A stretch of DNA of 44,878 nt. It comes from Flavobacteriales bacterium. GTDB taxonomy: Bacteria > Bacteroidota > Bacteroidia > Flavobacteriales_D > Crocinitomicaceae. The notes beneath the pieces were generated by a model. That model was given only the letters and a program-made list of their open reading frames with translations, made no database searches and had not been told where the DNA came from. The stretch covers positions 1 to 44,878 of the forward strand of contig JABXHO010000013.1 of the NCBI GenBank assembly GCA_013373595.1, written 5' to 3'. The translations under genes were made by a program, and so were the position numbers. Numbering within the stretch: position 1 is the stretch's first letter; each line of letters starts with the position of its first letter. Shown piece after piece: positions 25,996 to 35,015 of the stretch.

Positions 25996-26029
25996 AAGGA
26001 GAAAGGCTGCCTCAACGCTAGAGACAGCC
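25996..26029 (-). terminator. rho-independent terminator of the PsiD-like decarboxylase gene
   Basis: On the minus strand GGCTGTCTC (26029-26021), a 7-nt loop and GAGGCAGCC (26013-26005) form a 9-bp stem with one wobble, followed by TTTCTCCTTGTT. It lies about 40 bp past the decarboxylase stop codon. On the plus strand the wobble is a mismatch, so the direction fits the minus-strand gene. Confidence 0.85.
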
Positions 26030-26067
26030 CATTCAGATTCAATCACTTATTTGTTTTTATACGGTAA

Positions 26068-27438
26068 TCACCTCCTTACCTCGGCAATTTTCGTGTTAAT
26101 GCAGATATTGTTTTCAGCATCCAAGCCCATGTTTTCGTAGTACTCGAAGTTGAGTTTGGCTTGCGGTCCAAAAATCAAACAGTGGGTAGATCCGCCAAAG
26201 TGGAACATTCCGAGCTCTTGCCCCTTCTCCACTTTATCTCCTTCTTTCACTGTGATTTCGCAACTGGACACTTCCGCCATCCCTACAGGCATGACACACA
26301 TCAAACCAATATCTTTATTGTCTGGCTCGATGAAAATCAACGCGCGCGTTGCAACGGCCGTAAGAAACTGTTGAGAATTGTTCGGTGCCGACGGATCAGG
26401 TTCATGATCTGAATTGTAAAAACCTTGACTCGAATTTTCGAGGTAATACGATCCATTCACGACGTAAGCCTTCACAATTTTTCCGCGAACTGGACTGTGC
26501 CAGCGGTGATAACTCAAAGCGCTCAAAAATGCCTGATACACCGTTCCTCCTTCAAATTGTGGTGCCAATTCATCAAAGTTCATCATGTTTTCCAAGGAAT
26601 ATTCCTGTCCTTTGAGCCAGAATTTACTGGTCAACGCAACGTCATGTCGTACTCCCAGTGGTGCCGATTCGCATGCATTCACAATCACATCATCATTTTC
26701 CGGTTCGGTTACAGGACGAGCTTCCTTTACGAATTCTCGTGTAAAGAAATCGTCCCAGCTCTTGAATCCATAATATTTATCTGCGTCTGGATTGCATTTG
26801 AAAATTTGGTCGAATGGTGTGTCTGTCGTCACAGGATTTCCTTCATATCCCAATGCTCCTGCGGCGACATTGATCATTTCCGTTTGTGCTTTTTCGCTCA
26901 GCCACGGAATCACATTCTGCGCTGGGTCTCCTTCAACAAGCACGTAACGCGAATCCTCAGATACGAGGTAACTGGACCAATACTGAAGAATTTTTTTCAA
27001 TTGTTGATTCACTAGTGAATTGGAAAAAACGTTGTATCCGTAGTCTGTCGCCATGGGCCAAGCCAGCAAAGCATTAATGGGAAAACCAATCATTCCTGCT
27101 GGTTCCTGATCGGCACCGCGCCCAGATTGATAAGCTTTAGGAGCGGTATTCATGATTTCATTCAGTAATACCAAAAACTCTTCGAAGTTGATTGGCTCGC
27201 TTTCCCATGCTAACGGCGTTCTTTTCTTCAAACGATGTGCTTCAGCAAACATCCCTTGAAAACTCGCATACATGCTAGGAGTACTGTATACCATTTGGCG
27301 AAACTCCTTGATGGGTTCAATTAATGGACGTTTATTCTTTTTCGCAGCAGCCCGAAGCGCTTCGATCCAGGCTTCAATAATAGATAGATCTTTCGGTAGC
27401 CATCCTAATGATGTTCTTGATGAGTTTTGTGCAGTCAT
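26068..27438 (-). CDS. PsiD-like pyruvoyl-dependent decarboxylase (phosphatidylserine decarboxylase superfamily)
   Basis: 456 aa. The N-terminal half matches the PSDC-type extension of this subfamily (GWLPKD, PIKEFRQMV, WSSYLVSEDSRYVLV). The C-terminal catalytic half has YYGFKSWDDFFTREF, NACESAPLG, PQFEGGTVYQAFLSALSYHR, FIEPDNKDIGL, EVSSCEITVKEG and LGMFHFGGSTH. The Ser in GGST (about residue 415) is where these proenzymes cleave themselves and form the pyruvoyl cofactor. From memory, the motif order, length and the YHRWH and FHFGGS strings match fungal PsiD, an L-tryptophan decarboxylase, better than membrane PSD. No hydrophobic membrane anchor and no pssA neighbour are present. The substrate could be an aromatic amino acid or phosphatidylserine; it cannot be read from sequence. 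It is monocistronic, with its own terminator. Confidence 0.85.
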   Translation of the reverse strand: MTAQNSSRTSLGWLPKDLSIIEAWIEALRAAAKKNKRPLIEPIKEFRQMVYSTPSMYASFQGMFAEAHRLKKRTPLAWESEPINFEEFLVLLNEIMNTAPKAYQSGRGADQEPAGMIGFPINALLAWPMATDYGYNVFSNSLVNQQLKKILQYWSSYLVSEDSRYVLVEGDPAQNVIPWLSEKAQTEMINVAAGALGYEGNPVTTDTPFDQIFKCNPDADKYYGFKSWDDFFTREFVKEARPVTEPENDDVIVNACESAPLGVRHDVALTSKFWLKGQEYSLENMMNFDELAPQFEGGTVYQAFLSALSYHRWHSPVRGKIVKAYVVNGSYYLENSSQGFYNSDHEPDPSAPNNSQQFLTAVATRALIFIEPDNKDIGLMCVMPVGMAEVSSCEITVKEGDKVEKGQELGMFHFGGSTHCLIFGPQAKLNFEYYENMGLDAENNICINTKIAEVRR

Positions 27439-27588
27439 TGCTTAGTGGTTTACTTCCTACTCTTTAGGATTTTCGGATCACTCCTTCTGCCGAGTTTACT
27501 GGACAGAATCAGTAGTTATCGTGAAAGTAATGTAAACGGACTGCTCGTCAACACGCAGAAATACCTGATTTATGTAAAGTGGAACGAA

Positions 27589-29031
27589 CTATTCAAAAAA
27601 ATCATCCAGAATCAATTCGCTGTCGACCACTTCGTGAGAAAAGGCATTTTCTTTGATTCCATGATTGGTGATAAACGAAGTAAATACTTGCTTTTTTGTT
27701 CCTGTATGTTCGATAAAACGTTGTTTTCGTTCCCTTAGATTCCGCGCGTAATCTTTATCAATTTTGAAAGAAGCTGCATAGTATTTGATTTCAAATAAAT
27801 GAATCACATCATCTTTCCGATCGAGCACTAAATCAATCTGAAATCCTTTTTCATAGGTGTTTCCCTCTACCCGAAAACCTGACACTTCCGTGTAAACAGC
27901 GGAAATACCTAATGCATGTTTAATTTCATCGATGTGTTTCATGCATACACTTTCAAAGGCATAGCCTGTCCATATTTTATACGATTGACTGGCAGATAAT
28001 TGTGCCCAAATTCCTTTTGAATACGATCGATTCGTTTTCATGAAACGATGATAAAAAATTGAAAATTCATCATTCAAACGATATAAAACGCCTCTTTTCT
28101 TTTTACCATATGGAAGAAACTCCGAGATAAATCCAGACATGAGTAAATCATTCATTGTGCGATCATAGGCACCTCCTGCTTTGAGTTTACTTTGCTGAAT
28201 GATCTCCTTACGCGTGAGTCCAGATGATTTGGATGCGAGCACTTCCACCACAGACTCGTGATACTCCGGATTTCGGAAAAGTGCTTTGTATAAATTCCCG
28301 TATTCATTTTTGAGCATTCCTTCGTTAGAAAAACAGATACGTTCGATAGCCACCGTGGCGTTTTCTCCTCTTCGAATTTGCTCGAGATAGTACGGAACAC
28401 CTCCAAAAGTCATGTAGATTTTTGCAATTTCCTGATGACTTAAGCGGATTCCCTTATGTTCTAAAAATGCTTTTGTCTCCTTGAGCGTAAATGGATGTAG
28501 GTTGATATGGTCACTAACGCGATTATGCAATCCACCTGGATCATTGAGTACTTTTGCGGTTAACCATGAACTCGCTGAACCACACACCACTAAAATAAAA
28601 TGCTTTTTCTTCGAGAGGTAATCGTTCCACAAGTGTGCCAAATGCTGCAACATGTTTGATCGAGGTGTAGCCATCCAAGGAAGTTCATCCACGAAGATAA
28701 CCTTCTTTTTCCGTGAACTTAACGAGTCCAAATAGCTACGCAAACGCTGAAAGGCTTCTTGCCAATTTTCGGGTGGATTTGCATCCAAACCTTCCGCTTT
28801 CTTTTTGTTTTGCCCAACAGAATGGTTTAAACGATGATGAAAATTCACCAACTGTTCTTCGAAGGTTCCGTTCTGAATTCCCGTAATCCTGAAACAAAGG
28901 TGATCTTGAAAGAAATCATCAATTAAAAAGGTCTTTCCTACCCTTCTTCGTCCTGTTACCGCTACAAAAGAAGACTTTTCTCGTTTTAAGAGTAAGGTGA
29001 GCGTTTTTTGTTCTTTGCTTCGTCCGATCAT
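27589..29031 (-). CDS. AAA+ ATPase with PD-(D/E)XK-like C-terminus (ATPase_2/DUF234 family)
   Basis: 480 aa. Walker A is GRRRVGKT near residue 27-34. Walker B is VIFVDELPWM at about 111-120, followed by a sensor-type VVCGSASS. The mid region is a winged-helix-like stretch (GLTRKEIIQQSKLKAGGAYD). The C-terminal part carries the DUF234-type nuclease-like core QIDLVLDRKD...HLFEIKYY, i.e. D...ExK. Proteins of this architecture are common, often solitary, in Bacteroidota and archaea, and their cellular role is not settled. The leader holds four related TTGGATTTAT motifs in two inverted pairs, the nearest one touching the start codon, which suggests autoregulation. Flanking genes belong to unrelated transcripts, so it is a likely mobile or cargo-type gene. 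Confidence 0.85.
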   Translation of the reverse strand: MIGRSKEQKTLTLLLKREKSSFVAVTGRRRVGKTFLIDDFFQDHLCFRITGIQNGTFEEQLVNFHHRLNHSVGQNKKKAEGLDANPPENWQEAFQRLRSYLDSLSSRKKKVIFVDELPWMATPRSNMLQHLAHLWNDYLSKKKHFILVVCGSASSWLTAKVLNDPGGLHNRVSDHINLHPFTLKETKAFLEHKGIRLSHQEIAKIYMTFGGVPYYLEQIRRGENATVAIERICFSNEGMLKNEYGNLYKALFRNPEYHESVVEVLASKSSGLTRKEIIQQSKLKAGGAYDRTMNDLLMSGFISEFLPYGKKKRGVLYRLNDEFSIFYHRFMKTNRSYSKGIWAQLSASQSYKIWTGYAFESVCMKHIDEIKHALGISAVYTEVSGFRVEGNTYEKGFQIDLVLDRKDDVIHLFEIKYYAASFKIDKDYARNLRERKQRFIEHTGTKKQVFTSFITNHGIKENAFSHEVVDSELILDDFFE

Positions 29032-29032
29032 T

Positions 29033-29131
29033 TATAGTTGGATTTATCTATATAAATATACGAGAAAAATCCAGTTTAAGGAATTATAATTGGATTTATG
29101 TGTCAGATAAGAAAGGATAAATCCAACTATA
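29033..29131 (-). promoter_or_regulatory. inverted-repeat array upstream of the ATPase gene
   Basis: TATAGTTGGATTTATC at 29033-29048 is the exact reverse complement of GATAAATCCAACTATA at 29116-29131. Between them are a related forward copy at 29085-29100 (TATAATTGGATTTATG) and a weaker reverse copy at 29065-29078 (AAAAATCCAGTTTA). All four lie in the gap directly before the ATPase start codon, which fits an operator array or a DNA-looping site. Confidence 0.65.
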
Positions 29132-29140
29132 GAAACAAAG

Positions 29141-32100
29141 CTATTCCAGTGTGATTAGCATGCACCGCTTTCGATCTTCAGTAACAAGAAACGATTGTCC
29201 ATTCCGCGAGAAGACGAAGTTTCCATATTCCGTTTCGATATAATCATCAAAGGGCTGATCACCAATTCGCTCTAGGATAGCATCGTACAGCCGTTTTTCT
29301 GAATTGATTTTCGTGAAAAATTCCCTTTCATTGATCTTCGACAACCAATCATATTCTGCACGTAAAACGATTGAATCGCCAAGCATGGCACCATACTTTC
29401 CGTTCTTCATCAACTTGACTTCTATCGTCGCCACAGCTTCATCCAAGCGTTCCTCTTCCTTTTTGAAACCTCCGTAATTCTGAAAGGTTGAATCGTCCTC
29501 AAAAACAATCAAGTCGCCATCGCGAAGTTCGAAGCGATCATTTTCTCCTAACACACGAATCGTATTCCATTCTTGATCAATTAGCACATCCTTTTTCCCT
29601 TGAAGCCAAGCGATTTCTGGTGTGACCAACTTCAACTTATCGACCTTCTTAAATTTCGAAATCTTCAGACCGGAATCAATCGCGTATGCATGTTTTCCTT
29701 TTACGTAGTAAAGCTGATTCCCGAAGGATTTCAATGCACCGTCGGATTTTACTTTAATCGTTTCCGAAGAGCCGAAAGGTCGAACCGTTGAAATCCCGTT
29801 GCTTTTAGCAAGGAAAAAGCCTGATAGGTACTTCTCACCTTTCTGCGCTTGATCACTTCGTCCAGATGGTTCATGGAAAATAGTTCTTGTATCACTTTTG
29901 TAGTAATAGTGATTCGCATCTAGAGATATGCGCGGCTCAGGCAATGGAGCTAACTTCTCTCCTTTTGGATTCAGTATGATTGCAGATCCACTTGCGAACG
30001 TACATTGCGCACGACCATCTTTGAATTCTTCAATGGTTTGAAATGTCGAATCACTTAGAAATTTACCGTTCTTATCAACCAATTTCCACCCATCTTTCTG
30101 CAGAAGCCCGAAACATTCATTGTTTAAATAGCGAATGGCCAAACAAGGTTCCGTTAGTCTATTTCCATTGGGCGATGTCAAAACAACCAAATTCGAATCC
30201 ACTTTTCGCGTAATACGCCCACCATTGTAGCTCAAATTCAGCGTATCTTGTATAAAGAAGTAGTTCGGATAATCCACATGAATTTTCGCCAATTGATCGG
30301 TTTTCATTGTGGCAACGATGTAATCACCAAATCTACCTTCCGCTGATGTAGCTTCAAGTACATCTTCAATAGGAAAAATCTTATCGCGTGGATTTGCTAC
30401 TATCCTTGATTTTAAGCTACCAACAAGACTATTTACGGGTTTTTCGAAGAAAATATCAGACAATATGTAGTGATACTCGTCAAAGTAATTCATCGTTTTG
30501 TACGAAAGGAAGTCTTTTCGAATTCCAAAAATAGACGCGTTAATGATCCCTATCTTTTTATTCACGAAGCGTACACCTAAGCTCGGGTTCATCAATGTTT
30601 TCATTACCTGAGGAGAAAAACGACAGGTCGAAGTTGCCGTCCAATATTTGAAATACGCCTGAAGCGATACATCTGCCGAATCAATGGAGCACAATTCCAC
30701 TGAATCTCCCATGAAATACCTTCGGTATTCACTATTAATTGCCCAGAAACCCTCAATTGAAGCTTGGTCCGAATAAAGGTATTCGTTGGTGAGGTCAATC
30801 GAAATACCGACATTTCCCTCTGAGTCGACCTGATATTGGGTTCCGTCAGAATAATGATGCAAAAAACGATCGCTACTACCGTAATCAATGATCACTACTT
30901 CGGAGTTAAAAATGAGTTGACCATCTGTTTTTCCCGAACCCGTTTTTAAATAATGAAAGCCTTTCACGAGCTCTGTAGGAACTATTTCTGCAATCGAATG
31001 GCTTTTAGTAGGAGCATCGTCAACCTCGGCCAGGTAATTCACGAACCCGTCTAGTATCACCGTTCGATATTGAGGTTCAACACCAAATCCACGCTTGGTA
31101 TAATAACGCAACCCGAAATATCCAGCTTGCTGATTCTCCTCTAATTCGGAATACAACCAGTCTCCCAAGGCCTCCCATTCCCATAAGTAACGATCACTCC
31201 GCACCACTGCTTTCTTGTAGTGTGGATATTCTTCACGTGCTTCTAATTTTCCTTTATCATCGAACAAGAAGACAGAAATTGTTTCTTCACCATACGCTTT
31301 TAATACTCCATCATGATAATTGAAATGACCAAAACCCTCTGGTGCCAGCACCTTTCCCTTTTGAACAAAAAAGAACAAGTCGCTCTTTTTCAGAACCGCC
31401 AAATAATCACCTGGAAAATCCTCGAGAAGGCTGTAGCGAGAATACTCAATGGGCGTTATTTGTTCTCCATTGAAATCAAACAATCCGATACGATCATTTT
31501 TCCGCACGACAAACAATTTAGTTTGACGATCGAAATAGACATGATCGTATTTTATGGGGATAATCAACTGCCCTTTTCGGTTTACAACTCCCCCAAGCTC
31601 ATTATCTAACACAATGAATCGGTCATTGTGTCCCGTTCCCAAAATATTGGCATACTTTGCCTTGAGCAGCTCTCTTCCTGCTTCATTCATCAGTCCACAT
31701 GAGTCTCCATGATAATAGCGAAACAGTCTACTTCCTTCAACGAAATAATCGGAAACCAAATTTACTTGATCATATTTGAGTGCTCCAATCACTGTTTTTC
31801 CGTCTCGGGAAAGTCCCACTTTATTTCCTCTCCGAACCACTTTAAAAGTTCCATCTCCCAAGAGAAAATAATCATCAAATGTTTCTTTTAAGACTTCGCC
31901 ATTGCTTAAATAAAGCTCACTTTTCGATTTATCTTCGCTGTAAATTTTATAGCCAAGATCTCTGTAAAAAATAATGTCGCGTCCGTTGGGTTTTACAAAT
32001 GTTCTCGTGTACGGAATGTAGTATTCAGGATTATCACCTCTCAAAAACTCACATACGCCGTCCTCTGTAGCGCGAAGATCCCAAACTCCTTCGGGTAATA

Positions 32101-32749
32101 ACTTATTTCCCTTTTCATCGAGTAGGTTGTAATAATCTCCAGAAAGCGTCAAAAGAAATGAGTTATAGCGTCCCCATAATTCAGAATGTAGGCGTTGAAT
32201 ACCGTCGTACTTAGTCGGAATGATTGTACCATTTTCGAGGATCATACCCGTTTTTCCATTATCAAACAGGTATAACTCTGTTCCGTTGAAATAAATGGAA
32301 TCAAAAGAAATGGAAACCCATTTATCTTCTATTTCCTCTGTGCTCAAATAGTCCGTTTGGTTCGGACTATCATAAAAGATGTATCCCAGTTTTCGGAAAC
32401 TCCAATTGCCATTTTGAAGTACTAGCGTAAAATTATTGTATTTGATAATGGAGTCATAAGCAAACGGCAATTCCACTTCGCCATAACCATTTAGCATTCC
32501 CCAAAGCGAGTCGTTTTTTAGAATGAATGCCGAGTTATATCCAGATGTTGGCTGAACGAGGTCGGTAATTCGAATCGAATCGGATGCCCGCTGATTCATT
32601 ACGTCGTACCAAACCAATTGACCATTGATTTCAATCGGAACATAATCGGGCTCAAGCAAAAAGGAATCTCCTTCAGAGGCTACAACATCCCACTGACTTG
32701 CTCCAAAAAACGACAGTAGGCAAAAGAAAGCAACTAATATTTTACTCAT
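29141..32749 (-). CDS. secreted WG-repeat (beta-propeller-like) protein
   Basis: 1202 aa, signal peptide MSKILVAFFCLLSFFGAS. The body is built of many WG-type repeats, such as GLMNEAGRELLKAKY, GGVVNRKGQLIIPIKYDHV, RIGLFDFNGEQITPIEY, SLWGMLNGYGEVELPFAYDS and FGLLQKDGWKLVDKNGKFL. The repeats run across nearly the whole chain but are degenerate in the middle. WG-repeat proteins are usually exported or periplasmic and are thought to form propeller or solenoid scaffolds; substrates are unknown. Its ATG overlaps the stop of the preceding lipoprotein gene by 4 bp (ATGA), so the two are translationally coupled and probably act together in the envelope. It is the last gene of the 35665-29141 operon. 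Confidence 0.82.
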   Translation of the reverse strand: MSKILVAFFCLLSFFGASQWDVVASEGDSFLLEPDYVPIEINGQLVWYDVMNQRASDSIRITDLVQPTSGYNSAFILKNDSLWGMLNGYGEVELPFAYDSIIKYNNFTLVLQNGNWSFRKLGYIFYDSPNQTDYLSTEEIEDKWVSISFDSIYFNGTELYLFDNGKTGMILENGTIIPTKYDGIQRLHSELWGRYNSFLLTLSGDYYNLLDEKGNKLLPEGVWDLRATEDGVCEFLRGDNPEYYIPYTRTFVKPNGRDIIFYRDLGYKIYSEDKSKSELYLSNGEVLKETFDDYFLLGDGTFKVVRRGNKVGLSRDGKTVIGALKYDQVNLVSDYFVEGSRLFRYYHGDSCGLMNEAGRELLKAKYANILGTGHNDRFIVLDNELGGVVNRKGQLIIPIKYDHVYFDRQTKLFVVRKNDRIGLFDFNGEQITPIEYSRYSLLEDFPGDYLAVLKKSDLFFFVQKGKVLAPEGFGHFNYHDGVLKAYGEETISVFLFDDKGKLEAREEYPHYKKAVVRSDRYLWEWEALGDWLYSELEENQQAGYFGLRYYTKRGFGVEPQYRTVILDGFVNYLAEVDDAPTKSHSIAEIVPTELVKGFHYLKTGSGKTDGQLIFNSEVVIIDYGSSDRFLHHYSDGTQYQVDSEGNVGISIDLTNEYLYSDQASIEGFWAINSEYRRYFMGDSVELCSIDSADVSLQAYFKYWTATSTCRFSPQVMKTLMNPSLGVRFVNKKIGIINASIFGIRKDFLSYKTMNYFDEYHYILSDIFFEKPVNSLVGSLKSRIVANPRDKIFPIEDVLEATSAEGRFGDYIVATMKTDQLAKIHVDYPNYFFIQDTLNLSYNGGRITRKVDSNLVVLTSPNGNRLTEPCLAIRYLNNECFGLLQKDGWKLVDKNGKFLSDSTFQTIEEFKDGRAQCTFASGSAIILNPKGEKLAPLPEPRISLDANHYYYKSDTRTIFHEPSGRSDQAQKGEKYLSGFFLAKSNGISTVRPFGSSETIKVKSDGALKSFGNQLYYVKGKHAYAIDSGLKISKFKKVDKLKLVTPEIAWLQGKKDVLIDQEWNTIRVLGENDRFELRDGDLIVFEDDSTFQNYGGFKKEEERLDEAVATIEVKLMKNGKYGAMLGDSIVLRAEYDWLSKINEREFFTKINSEKRLYDAILERIGDQPFDDYIETEYGNFVFSRNGQSFLVTEDRKRCMLITLE

Positions 32750-34146
32750 AAGGTTGCGAGCAAATCGTCTACTTCTTGTGCTCTTTTGACGGGTTCACCA
32801 TGCCGTTTGAGGTCAAACACCACCTTGCTTCCTGGTTTTCGCCTGATTAGCCCTAATGTTTTTATTTCCTGAGAAGACATGGTATAGACAGAATCATTTT
32901 CGGGAGAAACAGCTAAAATCCGATTCGTTTCAAAGGGATTGATCATAAATTGTTCGATAGTCAGCGGATCATACTTGATCACACAGCGCTTTTCTCTTGG
33001 AAGTATGTAAACAGCGAAACCTTCATCAAGTGGTTTGCCGTCAAAAGTGAACTCAGCAATAAAATTTATCGCATTGGGGTCTTTCATTTGGATGTCGTAA
33101 TTGTAGATTCCCATTCCATCGATGTTCATCATACGCATGAGTGATTTCTCCTGTTCCAATTGCTTCTCGATTTCAGCTTTCGACCGCAATGCATATTCAA
33201 TTTGATCGAGGATACGCGCCATTCGATCGTTCTCACGCGTCAACAATTTCCCTTGAAAAATAGGAGCTGCACGAACGACGACCTCCTCCTGACCATCTCG
33301 AAATACGATGTTGTACTCGCGTACGTCGGAACTATCGACAGGCTTCAACTCAACAAATCGGTACTGTTTATTGAACGTAACATTATCTTTCGATGGATCT
33401 ACTTGTGTAGAATCTCCGGTAAACATCCAGAACACACCGTTCAACGCGTCCATTGCCTCATCGTCGCTACCATAACGCTTTACATCAAACAGCGGATCTC
33501 CTTTTTCATACTCAATTAATTTCTTTGGCGTTTCTGGCATTTCATCATCCAAACGCTCGAGTTCCATTCGTTGCTTCGCAATATATGGATTGGGAATAGG
33601 GTCACACGCTGTATCTTTCAAGATCCAGTTCTCGTTTCCTTCATCAAATGCATAAAACTCGAAAGTTCCTCCTGCATCCGTAGCCAATTCAATTTCGATT
33701 TCCTTTCCGGGTGCCAACTCCAGTTCAGTTCCTTCTTGAAATGCTCGAATTTCAAACATCCCAGCGCTTTCGAAATCAACTGTATTTCCCTCAGGAGTTG
33801 TGTACTTCATTGGAATGCCGCTTGCTAGAATTTCTCCTTGCGTGTGGTACTCATCGAACGTCACAACCACATCACCATCTACATCGTCTCCCGTAATGGT
33901 GTTTACAAATGCATTTGCAGGGATATGAATTCGCGTACCTTCCTCTGTACGTAGCAGTCGAGCATGCGTCCCTCGAAGTAAAAACTCTTCTGTATTGGTT
34001 TGAAAAACGCGTTTCACACGATTGGGAACGGCACTTATTTTGACCCTGTTATCATCTTCTGGGTCGGTCACAATCTTTCGTTGCACTTCATTTCCGCACG
34101 AAGTGGCCAAAAGTGCCAAAGTGAATAAGAAAACCAGTTGTTTCAT
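32746..34146 (-). CDS. lipoprotein of unknown function
   Basis: 466 aa. The lipobox LLATSCGN places the lipidated Cys at residue 17. The N-terminal mature region (GTRIHIPANAFV, GDVVVTFDEYHTQGEILASG, FESAGMFEIRAFQEG, LELAPGKEIEIEL) has the pattern of a repeated beta-sandwich seen in Bacteroidota lipoproteins that carry a ZU5/carboxypeptidase-like fold. I am not certain of that. The C-terminal third is helical and then beta-rich. The Gly/Asp stretch TGDDVDGDVVVTF could bind a cation. It starts 23 bp after the aminotransferase stop and overlaps the WG-repeat gene by 4 bp. Envelope location is well supported; the role is not known. Confidence 0.75.
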   Translation of the reverse strand: MKQLVFLFTLALLATSCGNEVQRKIVTDPEDDNRVKISAVPNRVKRVFQTNTEEFLLRGTHARLLRTEEGTRIHIPANAFVNTITGDDVDGDVVVTFDEYHTQGEILASGIPMKYTTPEGNTVDFESAGMFEIRAFQEGTELELAPGKEIEIELATDAGGTFEFYAFDEGNENWILKDTACDPIPNPYIAKQRMELERLDDEMPETPKKLIEYEKGDPLFDVKRYGSDDEAMDALNGVFWMFTGDSTQVDPSKDNVTFNKQYRFVELKPVDSSDVREYNIVFRDGQEEVVVRAAPIFQGKLLTRENDRMARILDQIEYALRSKAEIEKQLEQEKSLMRMMNIDGMGIYNYDIQMKDPNAINFIAEFTFDGKPLDEGFAVYILPREKRCVIKYDPLTIEQFMINPFETNRILAVSPENDSVYTMSSQEIKTLGLIRRKPGSKVVFDLKRHGEPVKRAQEVDDLLATL

Positions 34147-34169
34147 AGTAGGTTTGGATTAAGTCAGTA

Positions 34170-35015
34170 CTAAGTCCACTTTTCATTCAGTAGGTCGACA
34201 ATTCTTCGCGCAACATTGTTGAAATATCGCTTGGTTCGATAACCACTCACCCAAGTAAGACCTGAAATAGCGTTTGTTAGAAAAATCTCATCCGCTACTA
34301 ATAGATTCTGTGGTAAGATATTGCATTCATACACTTTGATTCCATTCTCCAGAGCCAAATTAATCACCTGCATGCGCATCGTACCAGCCAAGCATCCTTC
34401 GTCGAGTCCAGGAGTGTAAAGAACTCCATTGCTCACCACAAACAAATTGGATGAAGTCGCCTCAATAATTCCATTACTCGTATTCGTGATGAGGTAGTCA
34501 TCTAACCCTTTCTCTTTTGCTGCAATTGCCGCCAAAACGTAGATAAGTCCATTCTTTGTCTTGTAATTCGCAAGGTTATCCTTTTGCTTTCGATACTCCG
34601 TGTAAACGTCGATCTCTTTCCCTTTTTTATTTAGCACGAAGCCGTACTCGTCAACGGGCATTACTTCAATAAAGAACTCCACTTCGTTGGACTCTGGCAG
34701 GTACGTCCCTCCCATCGATCGATCCAAAGACACGCGACATTTTCCGCCGTGGATAATTCCCGACTTCTGAATCAGTTCAACAATTCTACTCTCGAAGAAA
34801 TCCAGGTCATAATAACTAGGAACACGCATTTTCAAGCGCTTAGCACCTTCCATCATTCGGTTGTAATGATTCAAAAGGTTGATCGGTTTGCCGTTTATGA
34901 TTCGGATAGACTCGAATACGCCATCTCCGTATAAATACGACCGATTTCCAGCTTTAATGGTAAAATCTTCGCTCGACAATACCTCTCCGTTATTATTTAC
35001 ATAGTTGACCATCAT
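34170..35015 (-). CDS. class IV PLP aminotransferase (BCAT/aminodeoxychorismate lyase type)
   Basis: 281 aa. Fold-type IV signatures are visible: the opening GDGVFESIRIINGKP with a downstream Arg-rich helix, the PLP Lys in LANYKTKNGL at about residue 150, and GIIEATSSNLFVV, whose Glu contacts the cofactor. GLDEGCLAGTMR follows; this LxGxxR region helps bind the phosphate. Members may be branched-chain aminotransferases, D-amino acid aminotransferases or 4-amino-4-deoxychorismate lyases (pabC). The length fits all, and no ilv or pabAB genes are nearby to decide. The start overlaps the rhomboid stop as ATGA, so translation is coupled. Cytosolic. Confidence 0.85.
   Translation of the reverse strand: MMVNYVNNNGEVLSSEDFTIKAGNRSYLYGDGVFESIRIINGKPINLLNHYNRMMEGAKRLKMRVPSYYDLDFFESRIVELIQKSGIIHGGKCRVSLDRSMGGTYLPESNEVEFFIEVMPVDEYGFVLNKKGKEIDVYTEYRKQKDNLANYKTKNGLIYVLAAIAAKEKGLDDYLITNTSNGIIEATSSNLFVVSNGVLYTPGLDEGCLAGTMRMQVINLALENGIKVYECNILPQNLLVADEIFLTNAISGLTWVSGYRTKRYFNNVARRIVDLLNEKWT

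Noticed and set aside
27589-29131. Insertion sequence: ATPase gene with flanking inverted repeats
   Set aside because: The inverted repeats both lie on one side of the gene, no target-site duplication is evident, and the protein is not a transposase or an IstB-like helper.
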